DNA of 64,000 nt from Psychrosphaera algicola (GCF_028401425.1 NZ_JAQOMS010000002.1:4464001-4528000); one strand, 5' to 3'; counted from the first letter of the stretch, positions 20,674 to 31,085 are shown. Numbers and translations: made by a program. The notes: generated by a model from the sequence alone, not told the origin.

Positions 20674-22094
20674 TGGCACATCAGTCAGATCTAATTGAAC
20701 AAAATATAGAAGAGTATCTTCACCAGCACGAAAACAAAGAATTATTGCGTTTTATTACCTGTGGTTCAGTGGATGATGGTAAGAGTACGTTAATTGGTCG
20801 CTTGCTACACGACTCTAAAATGATCTTTGAAGACCAACTCGCTGCAATTCAAAATGACTCCAAACGTTTTAATACAACAGACGGTGAAATTGATTTAGCA
20901 TTATTGGTTGATGGCTTACAGTCAGAGCGTGAGCAGGGCATTACAATTGATGTTGCTTATCGCTATTTTTCTACAGATAAACGTAAGTTTATTATTGCAG
21001 ATACCCCTGGGCATGAGCAATATACCCGTAATATGGCTACCGGTGCCTCAACGGCTGACCTTGCCATTATCTTGATTGATGCGCGTTATGGTGTACAAAC
21101 ACAAACACGTCGTCATAGCTTTATTGTATCGTTATTAGGCTTGCCTAATGTCATCGTTGCAATTAACAAAATGGACTTAATGGATTTCTCTGAAGAAGTT
21201 TATGAAGACATTAAAAAACAATATATGGAATTGGCCGAAAAACTAAATATTAAAAATATTCAGTTTGCACCGATATCAGCGTTAAACGGCGATAACGTGG
21301 TTAACCGTTCTGAGAAATCTTCTTGGTATCACGGTAAAACATTAATGGAAATGTTGGAAACAACACCTATTGTAGAGTCATTTAACTTTGAAGATTTCCG
21401 TATGCCTGTGCAATACGTTAATCGTCCAAATCTTGATTTCAGAGGGTTCTGTGGAACCTTAGCATCTGGTGTCGTGCGAGTTGGCGATGAAGTTACGGTG
21501 TTACCATCAGGAAAGTCTTCTAAAGTAAAAGAAATAGTCACATTTGATGGCAATATTGACGAGGCTTTTGTGCCTATGGCAGTGACAATTACGTTAGAAG
21601 ACGAAATTGATTGCAGCCGCGGTGATACCATAGTGCATTCTAATAACTTGTCACAGATCACCAGCGATGTTGAAGTTAATTTAATCTGGATGGCTGAACA
21701 AGCGTTAGTGCCGAATAAACAATACGACTTTAAATTTGCGACTAAGCAAACGACTGGTTCTATTTCTAACATCGACTTTACCGTTGACGTTAATACAATG
21801 GAACGCGGCGAAGCCGTTCGATTAGAATTGAACGAAATTGCTCGATGCCAAGTATCATTAAATCACCAAATCGCATTTGACAACTATTTAGATGTGAAAG
21901 GAACCGGTGCATTTATAATTATCGACAGATTAACCAATGTGACTATTGGTGCTGGGATGATTGTTGCGAAAGGGCAAGCTTCTGAAAGCAAAGCGGTAAC
22001 TAATGTGTCTGCTTTTGAAGTAGAATTAAATGCGTTAGTACGTAAACATTTCCCTCATTGGGAAGCAAAAGATATTAGCGATTTGTTTAAGTAA
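20673..22094 (+). CDS. cysN: Sulfate adenylyltransferase subunit 1 (GTPase)
   Basis: GTPase subunit of ATP sulfurylase; GTP hydrolysis drives formation of APS by CysD. 473 residues, unbroken, the usual length of CysN without a fused CysC kinase. The G motifs are CGSVDDGKSTLIGRLL (G1), ADTPGHEQYTRNMATGAS (G3) and INKMDLMDF (G4), followed by two beta-barrel domains of the EF-Tu type. It is coupled to cysD by a TAATG overlap. A strong terminator lies 20 bp after the stop, so the permease gene downstream probably needs readthrough or its own promoter. Confidence 0.95.
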   Translation: MAHQSDLIEQNIEEYLHQHENKELLRFITCGSVDDGKSTLIGRLLHDSKMIFEDQLAAIQNDSKRFNTTDGEIDLALLVDGLQSEREQGITIDVAYRYFSTDKRKFIIADTPGHEQYTRNMATGASTADLAIILIDARYGVQTQTRRHSFIVSLLGLPNVIVAINKMDLMDFSEEVYEDIKKQYMELAEKLNIKNIQFAPISALNGDNVVNRSEKSSWYHGKTLMEMLETTPIVESFNFEDFRMPVQYVNRPNLDFRGFCGTLASGVVRVGDEVTVLPSGKSSKVKEIVTFDGNIDEAFVPMAVTITLEDEIDCSRGDTIVHSNNLSQITSDVEVNLIWMAEQALVPNKQYDFKFATKQTTGSISNIDFTVDVNTMERGEAVRLELNEIARCQVSLNHQIAFDNYLDVKGTGAFIIIDRLTNVTIGAGMIVAKGQASESKAVTNVSAFEVELNALVRKHFPHWEAKDISDLFK

Positions 22095-22114
22095 ACTGTC
22101 GTCTAGTAGGAAGG

Positions 22115-22147
22115 AAATGGTACTCTTTTGAGTACCATTTTTGTTTT
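22115..22147 (+). terminator. Rho-independent terminator after cysN
   Basis: AAATGGTACTC pairs perfectly with GAGTACCATTT across four T and runs into a T-rich tail. Confidence 0.88.
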
Positions 22148-22153
22148 TGCTTC

Positions 22154-22187
22154 AAAAAGTAAAAAGTAAAAAGTAAAAAGTAAAAGT
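22154..22187. repeat. Short AAAAAGT tandem repeat
   Basis: Four perfect seven-base copies of AAAAAGT and a fifth copy one A shorter, in the gap between cysN and the permease gene. Confidence 0.9.
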
Positions 22188-22338
22188 AAAAACGCATTGA
22201 AGGTTGGCATAAAAGTTGGAACGTTTTACAACAATGTTACTTCATTAAACACAAAAGCTAGTTTCGGAATTGCTCGGCCGTTTTAAGTTATCACGGCCCA
22301 AATTAAAAAGTGCTAATGGTTAGAGGTTTTTAAATATA

Positions 22339-24065
22339 GTGACTATTGAACAATGGACAGTGTTGTTAATATTTTTTGCGACGATAGTTGGCTTAATCCG
22401 CTTTCAAAAATCGAGCGAACGTGTTTTTGTTTCGTCAGCATTAAGCTGCCTTGCATTTGACCTAGTCACAACCGAACAATTACTTGCCAATGCAACCAAC
22501 CAAGGGTTGTTAACGTTAATGCTGTTGATAATGTGCAGTTTTGCACTTGAGAGAACCAGCTATTTACGTCGACTGTCTGCAATTCTTTTTCTTAAATCTA
22601 CACCTCAAACGTATTTTCGAACGTTATTCACCACGTTAGTGTCATCCGCCTTTTTAAATAATACTGCAGTTGTTGCAACTTTGTTAAGTCCGATTAAAAA
22701 CAATCGATATTTAGCACCTAATCGACTGCTTTTACCTGTGTCCTATGCCGCTATTTTGGGGGAACATTAACCCTTATCGGCACCTCAACAAACTTAATTG
22801 TAAACTCTATGTTATTGGAACAAGGACAAACAGGATTTGCCTTTTTTGATTTCTTTTTAGTCGGCATAGCCGCGTCTTTAGCTTGTTTATTAGTTATCTA
22901 CCTTCGCACCGGTGTGCTGGAAGGAAAGGTTGTTAAACAAGAATTAGCATCAAGATATTTTGTTGAGGTTGAAGTCCAGCCGGATTCCTTGCTTATTGGC
23001 AAAACGGTTAGCGCGAATGGTTTACGTAATTTGGACTCACTCTTTTTAATTGAAATAGTGCGCAAAGGACGGTTGATAACCCCTGTTACGCCTCAGAATA
23101 TGATCTACGCCGGTGACAAGCTAATTTTTACAGGCGATGTCACTAAAGTCGGTACTTTAAATCAGTTTGATGGCTTAACATCTTTTGCCCATGAGTCTGG
23201 ACTAATCAATGATAATCTTACTGAGGTTGTTATTAGGCTACGGTTCTGCCGTTATTGGCAAAACGTTAAAAACCGCCGGTTTCCGAGCGCGATTTGACGC
23301 CGCTGTCGTCGCAATTAGACGAGAAGGTGAGCAGGTCTCAGGTAAGCTAGGTGATGTTGTTATTCAGTCAGGTGATTTTTTGGTTTTAGCAACCGGTAAC
23401 GATTTTGCGGCGCGTTCAAACATCAGTAAAAACTTCTTTGTCCTTAATGGTAAAAAACTCGAATTTATGTTGTCCGGGGTAAAAGAAAAGTGTGTTGTCA
23501 TCGGATTTGCGGGCGCCATCGCTACATCCGTTCTTTTTGATATTGCCTTGTTAAAATGTTTTATTTTCTATATGGCCGCTTTGTTTGCTTGTGGTGCATT
23601 AACTATTAACGAAGTAAAAAGACGTTTTCCTTTGGAAATTTGGTTGATTGTATTAAGTGCATTAACCTTGGCAACAACACTGAATAATGTCGGGATTTCA
23701 GATCTAATTGCAGAGTTAGTTGCCGAAGGTATTGACCAAAATAATGTTTATTTGGCGCTAGTCATTGTTTATTTTTCAACGTTACTGTTAACTGAGTTAA
23801 TCACAAACAATGCCGCTGCAGCATTAATATTTCCAATCGCATATTCTGTAGCCATTGGTTTACAAGTAAGTTATTTACCGTTTGTTATGGCAGTGGCATT
23901 CGCCGCTAGTGGCAGTTTTATTAGTCCCTATGGTTATCAAACCAATTTAATGGTTTATAATGCGGGGATTACACGTTAAAAGACTTTGTTCGATTTGGCA
24001 TACCAGTGTCTATAACCTACAGTGCGGTTGTCCTGTTGTTATTGCCCATAGTATTTCCGTTTTAG
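22339..24065 (+). CDS. SLC13-family permease with RCK_C/TrkA-C domains, putative sulfate transporter
   Basis: About 576 residues, from GTG 22339. Membrane helices at both ends of the protein enclose two central soluble TrkA-C type domains (IGKTVSANGLRNLDSLFLIEI and IGKTLKTAGFRARF). The signature FLNNTAVVA and later TELITNNAAAALIFP are the paired Asn-Asn substrate-binding loops of the divalent anion:Na+ symporter family. Breaks by one-base loss lie near 22765, 23230 and 23962; after the last repair it ends LLLLPIVFPF. In marine gammaproteobacteria such a gene usually follows cysDN, so sulfate uptake is the likely role. That is inferred from context. Confidence 0.82.
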
Positions 24066-24240
24066 GAACTGAAAGTAGAGTCAGAGGGAATTTTTCTACT
24101 TTACTGTGCTTTAGCTAAATTGAATGAATGTGTTGTCAAAAATAGCAAAAGCGTAGCTCCGCTTTTTGCACTTTTGCACTTTTTATATTTTTGAAATTAG
24201 TTTTAATTTGGAACCTATTTTGTTGTCTACTAAAAAAACA

Positions 24241-25779
24241 ATGTTCTCTCATTTTGCTAGGCTCTTTAATTCAGCCTCATTAAACTTTATAAACAACAAT
24301 TCCCCAAGTAAAAGTAAGAACCGAATTAATTGTAGTAAATACCATTTGGTTTCCGCATTTTTTCTTTGTTTCGGTTTGAGTTTCCCTAGTATTGGTGCCA
24401 CGCAATATGTGCCGATGCAAATGACCCAGTTAAATAAAGATATCCATGCTCTTTTTATTGTCACTAATACGCAATCGATGCAACGGCCATATGCTGTCTC
24501 CCATGTGAAGGACGTATTAAAACATGCTAAAAATCAATACCCTGAGCTGAGTGCTAGAGTCGAACAAGCGTTGACTAAGTTAACAACGCGGCCAGTAGGT
24601 TTTGCCCAATTGCAATTACGACAGGCGCAAAGCACCGAATTTGACACGGTTATTCCCAATCAACTCGCCGAGTTGGAAAGTAGCAATGGTCATGCAATGT
24701 TTACGGGCAGTTATCAGGTATCAAATTGGATGTCGTTTACTTATGGCGGGATAGCAAATAATAGTTTTGAAGACATAAACTTTTACGAAACGTATTTATC
24801 TGTTGGTAATGACAACATTCAGCTCGATGTGGGCTATAAACAAGATTGGTTATCACCGTTTCAAACCCGTTCAATGTTGTATAGCAATAATGCAAAAACC
24901 ACACTTTCAGTCGGACTCAAAAACCCAATACCGTTTAAAAATTGGTGGGACCTACAATACAACGTGTTTGTGAAGTCTTTAGAACGTCACGATAATATAT
25001 ACTCAGAAGGGGAGCTTACCTCAGGGACGCCATACGTACTGGCAACTCAGCTAAGTATTCAGCCCTTTAAAGGCACATCGATTTCATTAAACAGAACGTT
25101 TCAATTTGGTGGGCGAGGCCAACCGATAAGTTTAGAACAAGTGTGGGGGGCATTTTCAGATGTTGTTGGTAGTGATAATAGCGGAGCGTTAGTAAATTGC
25201 GAATCAGGGAATGTTACAGAGTGTGAGTTTGGTAATCAAAGGGCATCCTTAACGATAGAGCAACGTTTCGGAAGCATAAATGTTTACGGAGAAATTGCAG
25301 GGGAGGATGCTGCTAGCCATTCTAATTTTCTTTTAGGCAATATAGCAGTATCAGCCGGTATATCCCTACCTTATACAAAATATAACGAGATTCCTTTGTC
25401 ATTTTCTTATGAAGTCTCAGAGTTCCAGAGCGCATGGCACGATCATCATATATATCGAAAAGGGTACAGTGTCGGTAATGTCAGCCTCGGGCACTGGGCA
25501 ACTAATTATACCTACGGAATTGAAAGTGCTTCGGGGTTATCCCAAACAGTACTTATTGATTTTTTAACGCCAGAGTACCAAATAGGATTTGAATACTTGT
25601 TTCATCGCAATAAAAAATCACCCAATCAAACGGCGTTAAATTATGACTATGTGGACTTGCACGATATTCAAGTCACTATAATTCCCCAATGGTTTAATCA
25701 GTTGGAATTGATGTTAGGCATTAAACGAGACGTCTATAACGACACGAGTTGGAGAATAGGTGTTACATGGCAATACTAA
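24241..25779 (+). CDS. Wzi-family capsule assembly outer-membrane protein
   Basis: About 512 residues from ATG 24241, the first ATG of the frame (a TTG lies further upstream). A long basic N-terminus precedes a signal-like segment (SAFFLCFGLSFPSIGA). The mature part begins TQYVPMQMTQLNKDI and goes through helical residues into beta-strand-rich sequence with RTFQFGGRGQPISLEQVW, typical of the capsule_assembly_Wzi family. It ends in an aromatic pair after alternating strands (WRIGVTWQY), a BAM recognition pattern. Wzi-like barrels bind and anchor capsule at the cell surface. The gene is unbroken and overlaps the next gene by a few codons, so the two are coupled. Confidence 0.8.
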   Translation: MFSHFARLFNSASLNFINNNSPSKSKNRINCSKYHLVSAFFLCFGLSFPSIGATQYVPMQMTQLNKDIHALFIVTNTQSMQRPYAVSHVKDVLKHAKNQYPELSARVEQALTKLTTRPVGFAQLQLRQAQSTEFDTVIPNQLAELESSNGHAMFTGSYQVSNWMSFTYGGIANNSFEDINFYETYLSVGNDNIQLDVGYKQDWLSPFQTRSMLYSNNAKTTLSVGLKNPIPFKNWWDLQYNVFVKSLERHDNIYSEGELTSGTPYVLATQLSIQPFKGTSISLNRTFQFGGRGQPISLEQVWGAFSDVVGSDNSGALVNCESGNVTECEFGNQRASLTIEQRFGSINVYGEIAGEDAASHSNFLLGNIAVSAGISLPYTKYNEIPLSFSYEVSEFQSAWHDHHIYRKGYSVGNVSLGHWATNYTYGIESASGLSQTVLIDFLTPEYQIGFEYLFHRNKKSPNQTALNYDYVDLHDIQVTIIPQWFNQLELMLGIKRDVYNDTSWRIGVTWQY

Positions 25780-26472
25780 GTACTTTTTATAAAAAACACG
25801 CTTTTTCAAAAATGCCAATTGCCGCAGTCATAATAAAAAAGGTAGCCCGGGTGTACGTTGATGTTTTAAGCTTGTTCAAAACTAAGTTTATTTTTAATCT
25901 TTTACTTCTGACTCAATTTGGTGTTGCATCAGCGAATGAAATGAATACACACACGTATTCAAATAACAATCTAGAAGTTGCAACTAAATCAGATCTTACA
26001 TCTGACTATGGTTATGGTTATGGTTATGGTTTTGTGATTGAAACTGGCCTTAAGGCGGTTAACAAAAACGTTAAGGGAATAGACGATACAACATTTGACG
26101 TCCGCCCTTACTTGCAGTTAGGGCTTTATCGTCCAGTCGCCGATAATTGGCGTGTGGGTTCAGCAATCAATTTTGCACCTAATATTGTGAATAGTGACAC
26201 CGAAGCGTTATTCAATTTCAAAATATTGGATATGTTTTATCTTATTAATGATAAGCATTCAGTGTCATTTTATGGCGGTGCACAAAGGCAAGCTAGAGAG
26301 TATACGGCTATGAGGATACAGTCTTGGGTTTGGATATGGGTATAAACTAGATGACTATACAATTCGCAGTAACATTAGCTGGGCACGTACAAATACCGAC
26401 ATTGGCGGTCCTAGCTCGGAAACTGGAGCTAAAGATAATTTAGTTTGGTTGAATATCGGGGTTGAGTTTTAG
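25767..26472 (+). CDS. Predicted outer-membrane beta-barrel protein
   Basis: About 235 residues, of no family I can name. The start ATG 25767 lies inside the end of the wzi-like gene; ATG 25812 is an alternative. A hydrophobic signal segment (FIFNLLLLTQFGVASA) is followed by SDYGYGYGYGF, encoded by four TATGGT repeats, then amphipathic strands ending WLNIGVEF with a C-terminal Phe as in BAM substrates. Two one-base losses near 26310 and 26321 break the end; repaired it reads LGFGYGYKLDDYTIRSNISW. Coupling to the wzi-like gene suggests a surface role in glycan attachment or export. Confidence 0.6.
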
Positions 26473-26540
26473 AACTTTTTATCAGGTATAAGCTCAACTT
26501 CCCATTATTCGTTTAAGTGTTATCAAGCATATATAATTAA

Positions 26541-26571
26541 AAAAGCCTTACTTATTAAAAGTAAGGCTTTT
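26541..26571. terminator. Bidirectional terminator between the barrel gene and galU
   Basis: AAAAGCCTTACTT pairs perfectly with AAGTAAGGCTTTT across a 5-base loop. A-rich and T-rich ends on both sides let it serve the convergent genes. Confidence 0.9.
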
Positions 26572-26623
26572 ATTTGATATCAACTTATTGCCTGTGAATT
26601 ACGTAATATTCACTTTGTAGAAG

Positions 26624-27511
26624 TTACTTAATAGTTTTTAAGTAAGCTTTAAAATCTTCACCAAGCACATTATGACGCATGCTGTACTCAACAAAGGCTT
26701 GCATGTAACCGAGCTTATCACCACAGTCGTGGTAACTGCCTTTCATCAGGTAAGCATTAACCGTTTCCCAATCCATTAACGTTGCAATTGCATCGGTCAA
26801 CTGAATTTCATCGCCGGCGCCGATAGGGGTTTTTCTAAAATATCCCAAATATCAGCTGATAATACATAACGGCCAACAACCGCTAAGTTAGAAGGGGCGT
26901 CTTCAATGTCGGGTTTTTCGACCATAGCGCTCATTGTTTTTGACTCGCCAGATTTTATTGCTTGGCCGTCGATATCTGCAATGCCGTATTTACTCACATC
27001 TTGTTCTGGCACTTCATCAACCATAACCTGACTGGCTTTGGTTTCTTCAAACAACCTAATCATTTCCGCTAAGTTGTCTTTTTCAAATTTGAATCATAGT
27101 CATTGATCATTACGTCTGGTAAAACAACTGCAAATGGGTTGTTGCCAACGAGTGGACGAGCACAGGCGATGGCGTGACCTAAACCTTTTGCTTCACCTTG
27201 GCGTACGTGCATGATTGTGACGTCTTTTGGACAGATTTTTGTACTTCTTCGAGTAACTGACGTTTTACTCGTTTCTCTAAAATAGACTCAAGCTCAAAAC
27301 TTTTATCGAAGTGATTTTCGATACTGTTCTTTGAAGAATGGGTTACCAGTACTATTTCCTTAATACCGGCAGCGATAATTTCCTGCACAACATATTGAAT
27401 AATGGGTTTGTCTGCAACAGGGAGCATTTCTTTTGGTATCGCTTTAGACGCAGGCAACATACGTGTACCTAAACCTGCTACTGGGATAATTGCTTTTATT
27501 ACTTTTTTCAT
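26624..27511 (-). CDS. galU: UTP-glucose-1-phosphate uridylyltransferase
   Basis: Makes UDP-glucose, the precursor for GalE and many glycans. About 297 residues, read on the minus strand from ATG 27511. It starts KAIIPVAGLGTRMLPASKAI with the nucleotide-binding GLGTR, and has KPIIQYVVQEIIAAGI, then after repair VRQGEAKGLGHAIACA, FAVVLPD, and the C-terminal GAGDEIQLTDA and YDCGDKLGYMQAF (seen here as HDCGDKLGYMQAF). Two one-base losses near 27235 and 27085 and one near 26835 split it. It is convergent with the wzi-barrel pair and serves the capsule locus functionally. Confidence 0.9.
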
Positions 27512-28119
27512 TGAAGTTCCTTAAATGTCCTAGTTCAATGTTTAATTAAAATCATGTGTTAATGAATGTAGTGTCACTAACAAAATGTATTCAATTCCGT
27601 GAGGTAAGTTGAAACATAAAGTTAAACACCCAATCATTGGGGCTCTGCTGAAGCTAACCCTTCACTACAAAGCGCCTAACATAATTGCGTCGAATTAATT
27701 CTTCGAAAGAAAATTATTCACGTGTCAATACTGTACCATTTCTAATTTAAAGTTAAATGACAAATTTTCATCTATCAAATTAAACCAACTCGTGTGGTGA
27801 AGTTTTTCTTCCACTTTCAATTTGCTCAAATAATCTGAACAAACCATCATCCAACTAAAAAGAAAAAGCGTTATCCAACTAAACGGAAAAACCGTTATCC
27901 AACTAAACAGAAAAACGTTATCCCCGTAGCTTGTAAAGTTAATCAGTCACGGCGATATTAGGGATCACCAACCAAGTGCAGAGGGAGTTCATAGTTCGCC
28001 TTAAATTGGCTAATAGTAATCAGAATAAAAACGTCATCCCAAAAGAGCCACGGCGATATTAGGGATCTCCAACCGAATGCAGAGGAAGTCCATAGTTTGC
28101 CTTGCAGGCAGCTATTTCG

Positions 28120-28340
28120 ACTGCGTCGACCATACTGGTGCGGTGCTTGAAGTTTTCTTTGCCCAGCGGGCGGCTGTTTCGCCTAAAGGCGAGTCACTTT
28201 TCTCAACAGCTAGAAAAGTAACCAAAAGAGCCGCATCCAGCCAATATTCTTGTCTTACATTAAATTCAGTTTTGTCTAAAAGACGGGATGTAATTTCGTC
28301 CATGAAAACATCCCTTACTCGACGTCCTGTCTCATACTTT
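28120..28340. repeat. Dispersed intergenic element with AGAAAAGT hairpin
   Basis: Contains GGCGGCTGTTTCGCC (a small palindrome) followed by ACTTTTCT and AGAAAAGT, which form a perfect 8-bp stem, and then AACCAAAAGAG. This core resembles intergenic repeats seen in many gammaproteobacteria. It is embedded in the hairpin-repeat region but differs from those repeats. Confidence 0.65.
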
Positions 28341-28546
28341 TGAAAACTGATTTAATTTCAGGAATATTGAATGGAGGTAAAATGTAGCCTGAACTTTCGG
28401 TGTGATAAATCTTTATTTTAAAGAAAAAACCGTCATCCCCTAGCTTGTAAAATTAGTCTAGCCAAAGCGATATTAGGGATCTCCAACCCAGTGCAGAGGA
28501 AGTTCATAGTTTGCTTTGCAGGCTACGCCTTTCTTTGCCTTGCAGG

Positions 28547-28749
28547 CGGCTATTTCGACTGCGTCGACCATACTTTTGCAACAGCCCCAAAAGTAGGCAA
28601 AAGGCCGCTTTCGGCTAAATCCTAATCCTTATTTAAGATTTATATTATCGTCGAAGACGGAATGTACGCACATCCCTATGCACATTCCTTGCAACGGCGT
28701 CCCTGCCGTTCACTTCGAGATATAAATCTCAACTAAGGGGATTTAAACG
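28547..28749 (-). repeat. Large inverted-repeat element, copy 1 (short loop)
   Basis: About 200 bp element that can fold on itself: AGATTTATAT near one end pairs with ATATAAATCT, and GGAATGT pairs with ACATTCC around a short loop. Reads on the minus strand relative to copies 2 and 3. Confidence 0.85.
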
Positions 28750-29464
28750 AAGGAAAATGTAGCCTGAACTTTCGGTGTGATAAATCTTTGTTTTAAAGAA
28801 AAACGTCATCCCAAAAGAGCCAAAGCGATATTAGGGATCTCAACCCAGTGCAGAGGAAGTTCATAATTCACTTCTAATAGGCTCATAATTTCAGAAAAAA
28901 CGTTACACCAAATTAAACAGAAAAAACCGTCATCCCAAAAGAGCCACGGCGATATTAGGGATCTCCAACCCAGTGTAGAGGAATGTCATAGTTCGTCTTA
29001 AATTGGCTCACAGTAACTAGAACAACAAAACATCCTCAGTACTTTGAAGGAGATCTCAAATATCGCTTCGCGATTTTGAGATGACGGGTAATATCGAAAT
29101 AACGTCATTCCAAGTCCGTAAAAATAGCCAAGCCACGGTGATATCTAGAACCTCCAACCGCGCGCTGTTTAATGAAGTTGCCCTAAGTAATTAACTTCAT
29201 TTTATTTAGTTTATAAATCTAATCCGTTTAGACTTTTTATTTTAGAATAATTAAGCACAATATTTTCTTTCTAAAGCCGCAATATCAGGCGTCAATTAAG
29301 TGCAAAAGGAATTTGTTTAGGTACAATCTTGTTTATTCGTGGTTATGAGCCAGTTAAAGAGTTAAGCACATTACATAAGATAACTCTCATTTAGTCTTTA
29401 GCATCGACTAATCAAACAATTTATTAGGCAAGTGCCACACACGGATTTATTAAGGACAAAAACA

Positions 29465-30088
29465 ATGACAAACTTAAAAGCGGACGCCGCTGTTTCCTCT
29501 AATGTTGTATGGCACTTACAAAGTATTTCGGCGGCACAACGTTCAGAAGCTAATGGCCACAAATCTGCTGTACTTTGGTATACGGGGTTAAGTGGTAGCG
29601 GTAAGTCGACAGTGGCCAATGCGGTTGATCAAAAATTATTCGAACGAGGCTGCCATACCTATGTGCTAGACGGTGATAACGTCCGCCATGGCCTTAATGG
29701 TGATTTAACGTTTAGTGACAAAGACCGTGTTGAAAATATTCGTCGAATAGGCGAAGTTAGCAAATTGTTTGTTGATTCCGGCTTATTGGTTTCCACTGCT
29801 TTTATTTCTCCATTTGCATCTGACCGTAAGATGGTTAGAGATCAGTTGCCAGCGGATAAGTTTGTTGAAGTGTTTATCGATACACCAATTGAAATCTGTG
29901 AACAACGTGACCCGAAGGGCTTATATAAAAAAGCACGTAATGGTGAAATTAAAAACTTTACTGGAATCGACTCTGCGTATGACATACCTGAATCACCAGA
30001 AGTGCATTTGAAAACGGCAAATAAATCTATCGAAGCCTGCGCGGACGAAGTTGTAGCTAAGCTTGTTGAACTTGGTTTAATAGATTAG
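29465..30088 (+). CDS. cysC: Adenylylsulfate kinase
   Basis: Phosphorylates APS to PAPS, the activated sulfate used for reduction and for sulfation. 207 residues from ATG 29465, which has AAGGA ten bases upstream; an in-frame GTG at 29432 is less likely. The P-loop GLSGSGKSTVANAV, DGDNVRHGLNGDL, SDKDRVENIRRIGEV and STAFISPFASDR are all conserved. It is unbroken. cysC normally follows cysDN and the SLC13 permease in relatives; here it lies 5.4 kb away and is flanked by inverted repeats, so the block has probably been rearranged. Confidence 0.95.
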   Translation: MTNLKADAAVSSNVVWHLQSISAAQRSEANGHKSAVLWYTGLSGSGKSTVANAVDQKLFERGCHTYVLDGDNVRHGLNGDLTFSDKDRVENIRRIGEVSKLFVDSGLLVSTAFISPFASDRKMVRDQLPADKFVEVFIDTPIEICEQRDPKGLYKKARNGEIKNFTGIDSAYDIPESPEVHLKTANKSIEACADEVVAKLVELGLID

Positions 30089-30116
30089 TCGCTAAAAATA
30101 AAATAAGAAAAATAAT

Positions 30117-31085
30117 ATGACAAATTTCGATGTATTTAATGGTGATGCCGACGGGATTATTTCCCTTGTTCAATTGCGTTTAGCTGCGCCTAAACAAGCA
30201 GAACTTATCACTGGAATTAAACGTGATATTTCTCTTGTAAAACAAATTCCGATTGCGGCTATTAATGAGCATTCTAGCGTTACGATCCTAGATATTTCGA
30301 TGGAAAAAAACGCAGACGCGTTACATGCGGTTTTAAAAACCGGTGCATCGGTAATGTATAGTGACCATCATAGGTCTGGCGAAATACCAAATGTGGTGAA
30401 CCTTAACGCCCATATCGATCTTGACGCAAACACATGCACTTCTTTGATAGTTGACAACTTGCTAGCAGGGCAGTTTCATGACTGGGCAATTGCAGCAGCG
30501 TTTGGTGACAACTTAATAAAAGTGGCCACCGAGCTTTGTAAAAAGCAAGGCTATTCGGCCGAGCAAGTTGAACAGTTAAAAGAATTGGGCACCTTGGTCA
30601 ATTATAATGGTTATGGTGCAACTACCGACGATTTAGCGTTTCATCCCGCCGACTTATTCAAGCAACTTGTTCAATACTCATCACCGTTCGACTGCATTAA
30701 AGATCCAAGTTCAGCCTTTCATACGTTAAAAAGTGCATTCGATTCTGATTTTAATCAAGCGCTGTCTGCAGACGTATTGCACGAATCAGAACTGGCTAAG
30801 GCCGTATTATTAGAAGATGCTGCATGGAGCAGAAGAATTAGCGGAACTTACGGGAATCATTTAGCTAATGAAAGCCCTGATACAGCCCACATAGTGGTAA
30901 CGGTAGTAGATGACGCTCATTATCTCATTAGTCTGCGAGCACCGCTGAATAACAAAACAGGGGCCGGTGATATTTGCGCCACATTCGAAACCGGCGGCGG
31001 CCGAGCTGCGGCTGCAGGCATTAATCTTTTACCAAAACAAGACTTACCAAAACTGATCACCGCCGTCGAACGTTACTACGCGTAA
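30117..31085 (+). CDS. DHH/DHHA1-family phosphoesterase
   Basis: 322 residues, unbroken. The N-terminal DHH domain has VFNGDADGI (metal-binding Asp pair), TILDISMEKN and the name-giving motif MYSDHHRSGEI. The C-terminal DHHA1 domain has the substrate-binding GGGRAAAAGIN. The family includes RecJ, NrnA oligoribonuclease/pAp phosphatase and c-di-NMP phosphodiesterases. It starts 28 bp after cysC. PAPS use produces 3',5'-pAp, so a role in clearing pAp is a reasonable inference from the neighbour; general nanoRNase activity is an alternative. Confidence 0.8.
   Translation: MTNFDVFNGDADGIISLVQLRLAAPKQAELITGIKRDISLVKQIPIAAINEHSSVTILDISMEKNADALHAVLKTGASVMYSDHHRSGEIPNVVNLNAHIDLDANTCTSLIVDNLLAGQFHDWAIAAAFGDNLIKVATELCKKQGYSAEQVEQLKELGTLVNYNGYGATTDDLAFHPADLFKQLVQYSSPFDCIKDPSSAFHTLKSAFDSDFNQALSADVLHESELAKAVLLEDAAWSRRISGTYGNHLANESPDTAHIVVTVVDDAHYLISLRAPLNNKTGAGDICATFETGGGRAAAAGINLLPKQDLPKLITAVERYYA

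Larger units (their letters stand above)
27512..29464. other. Repeat-rich intergenic region between galU and cysC
   Basis: Nearly 2 kb without a credible gene. The first 330 bp are AT-rich and should hold the galU promoter. From about 27870 it is packed with dispersed repeats: hairpin repeat copies in the reverse orientation (near 27950, 28040, 28470, 28840, 28945 and 29100), a separate element at 28120-28340, and one copy of the large inverted-repeat element at 28547-28749. A type with stem ATCTCAAA/TTTGAGAT is at 29053-29082. The last 250 bp before cysC are AT-rich and probably hold its promoter. Confidence 0.85.
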
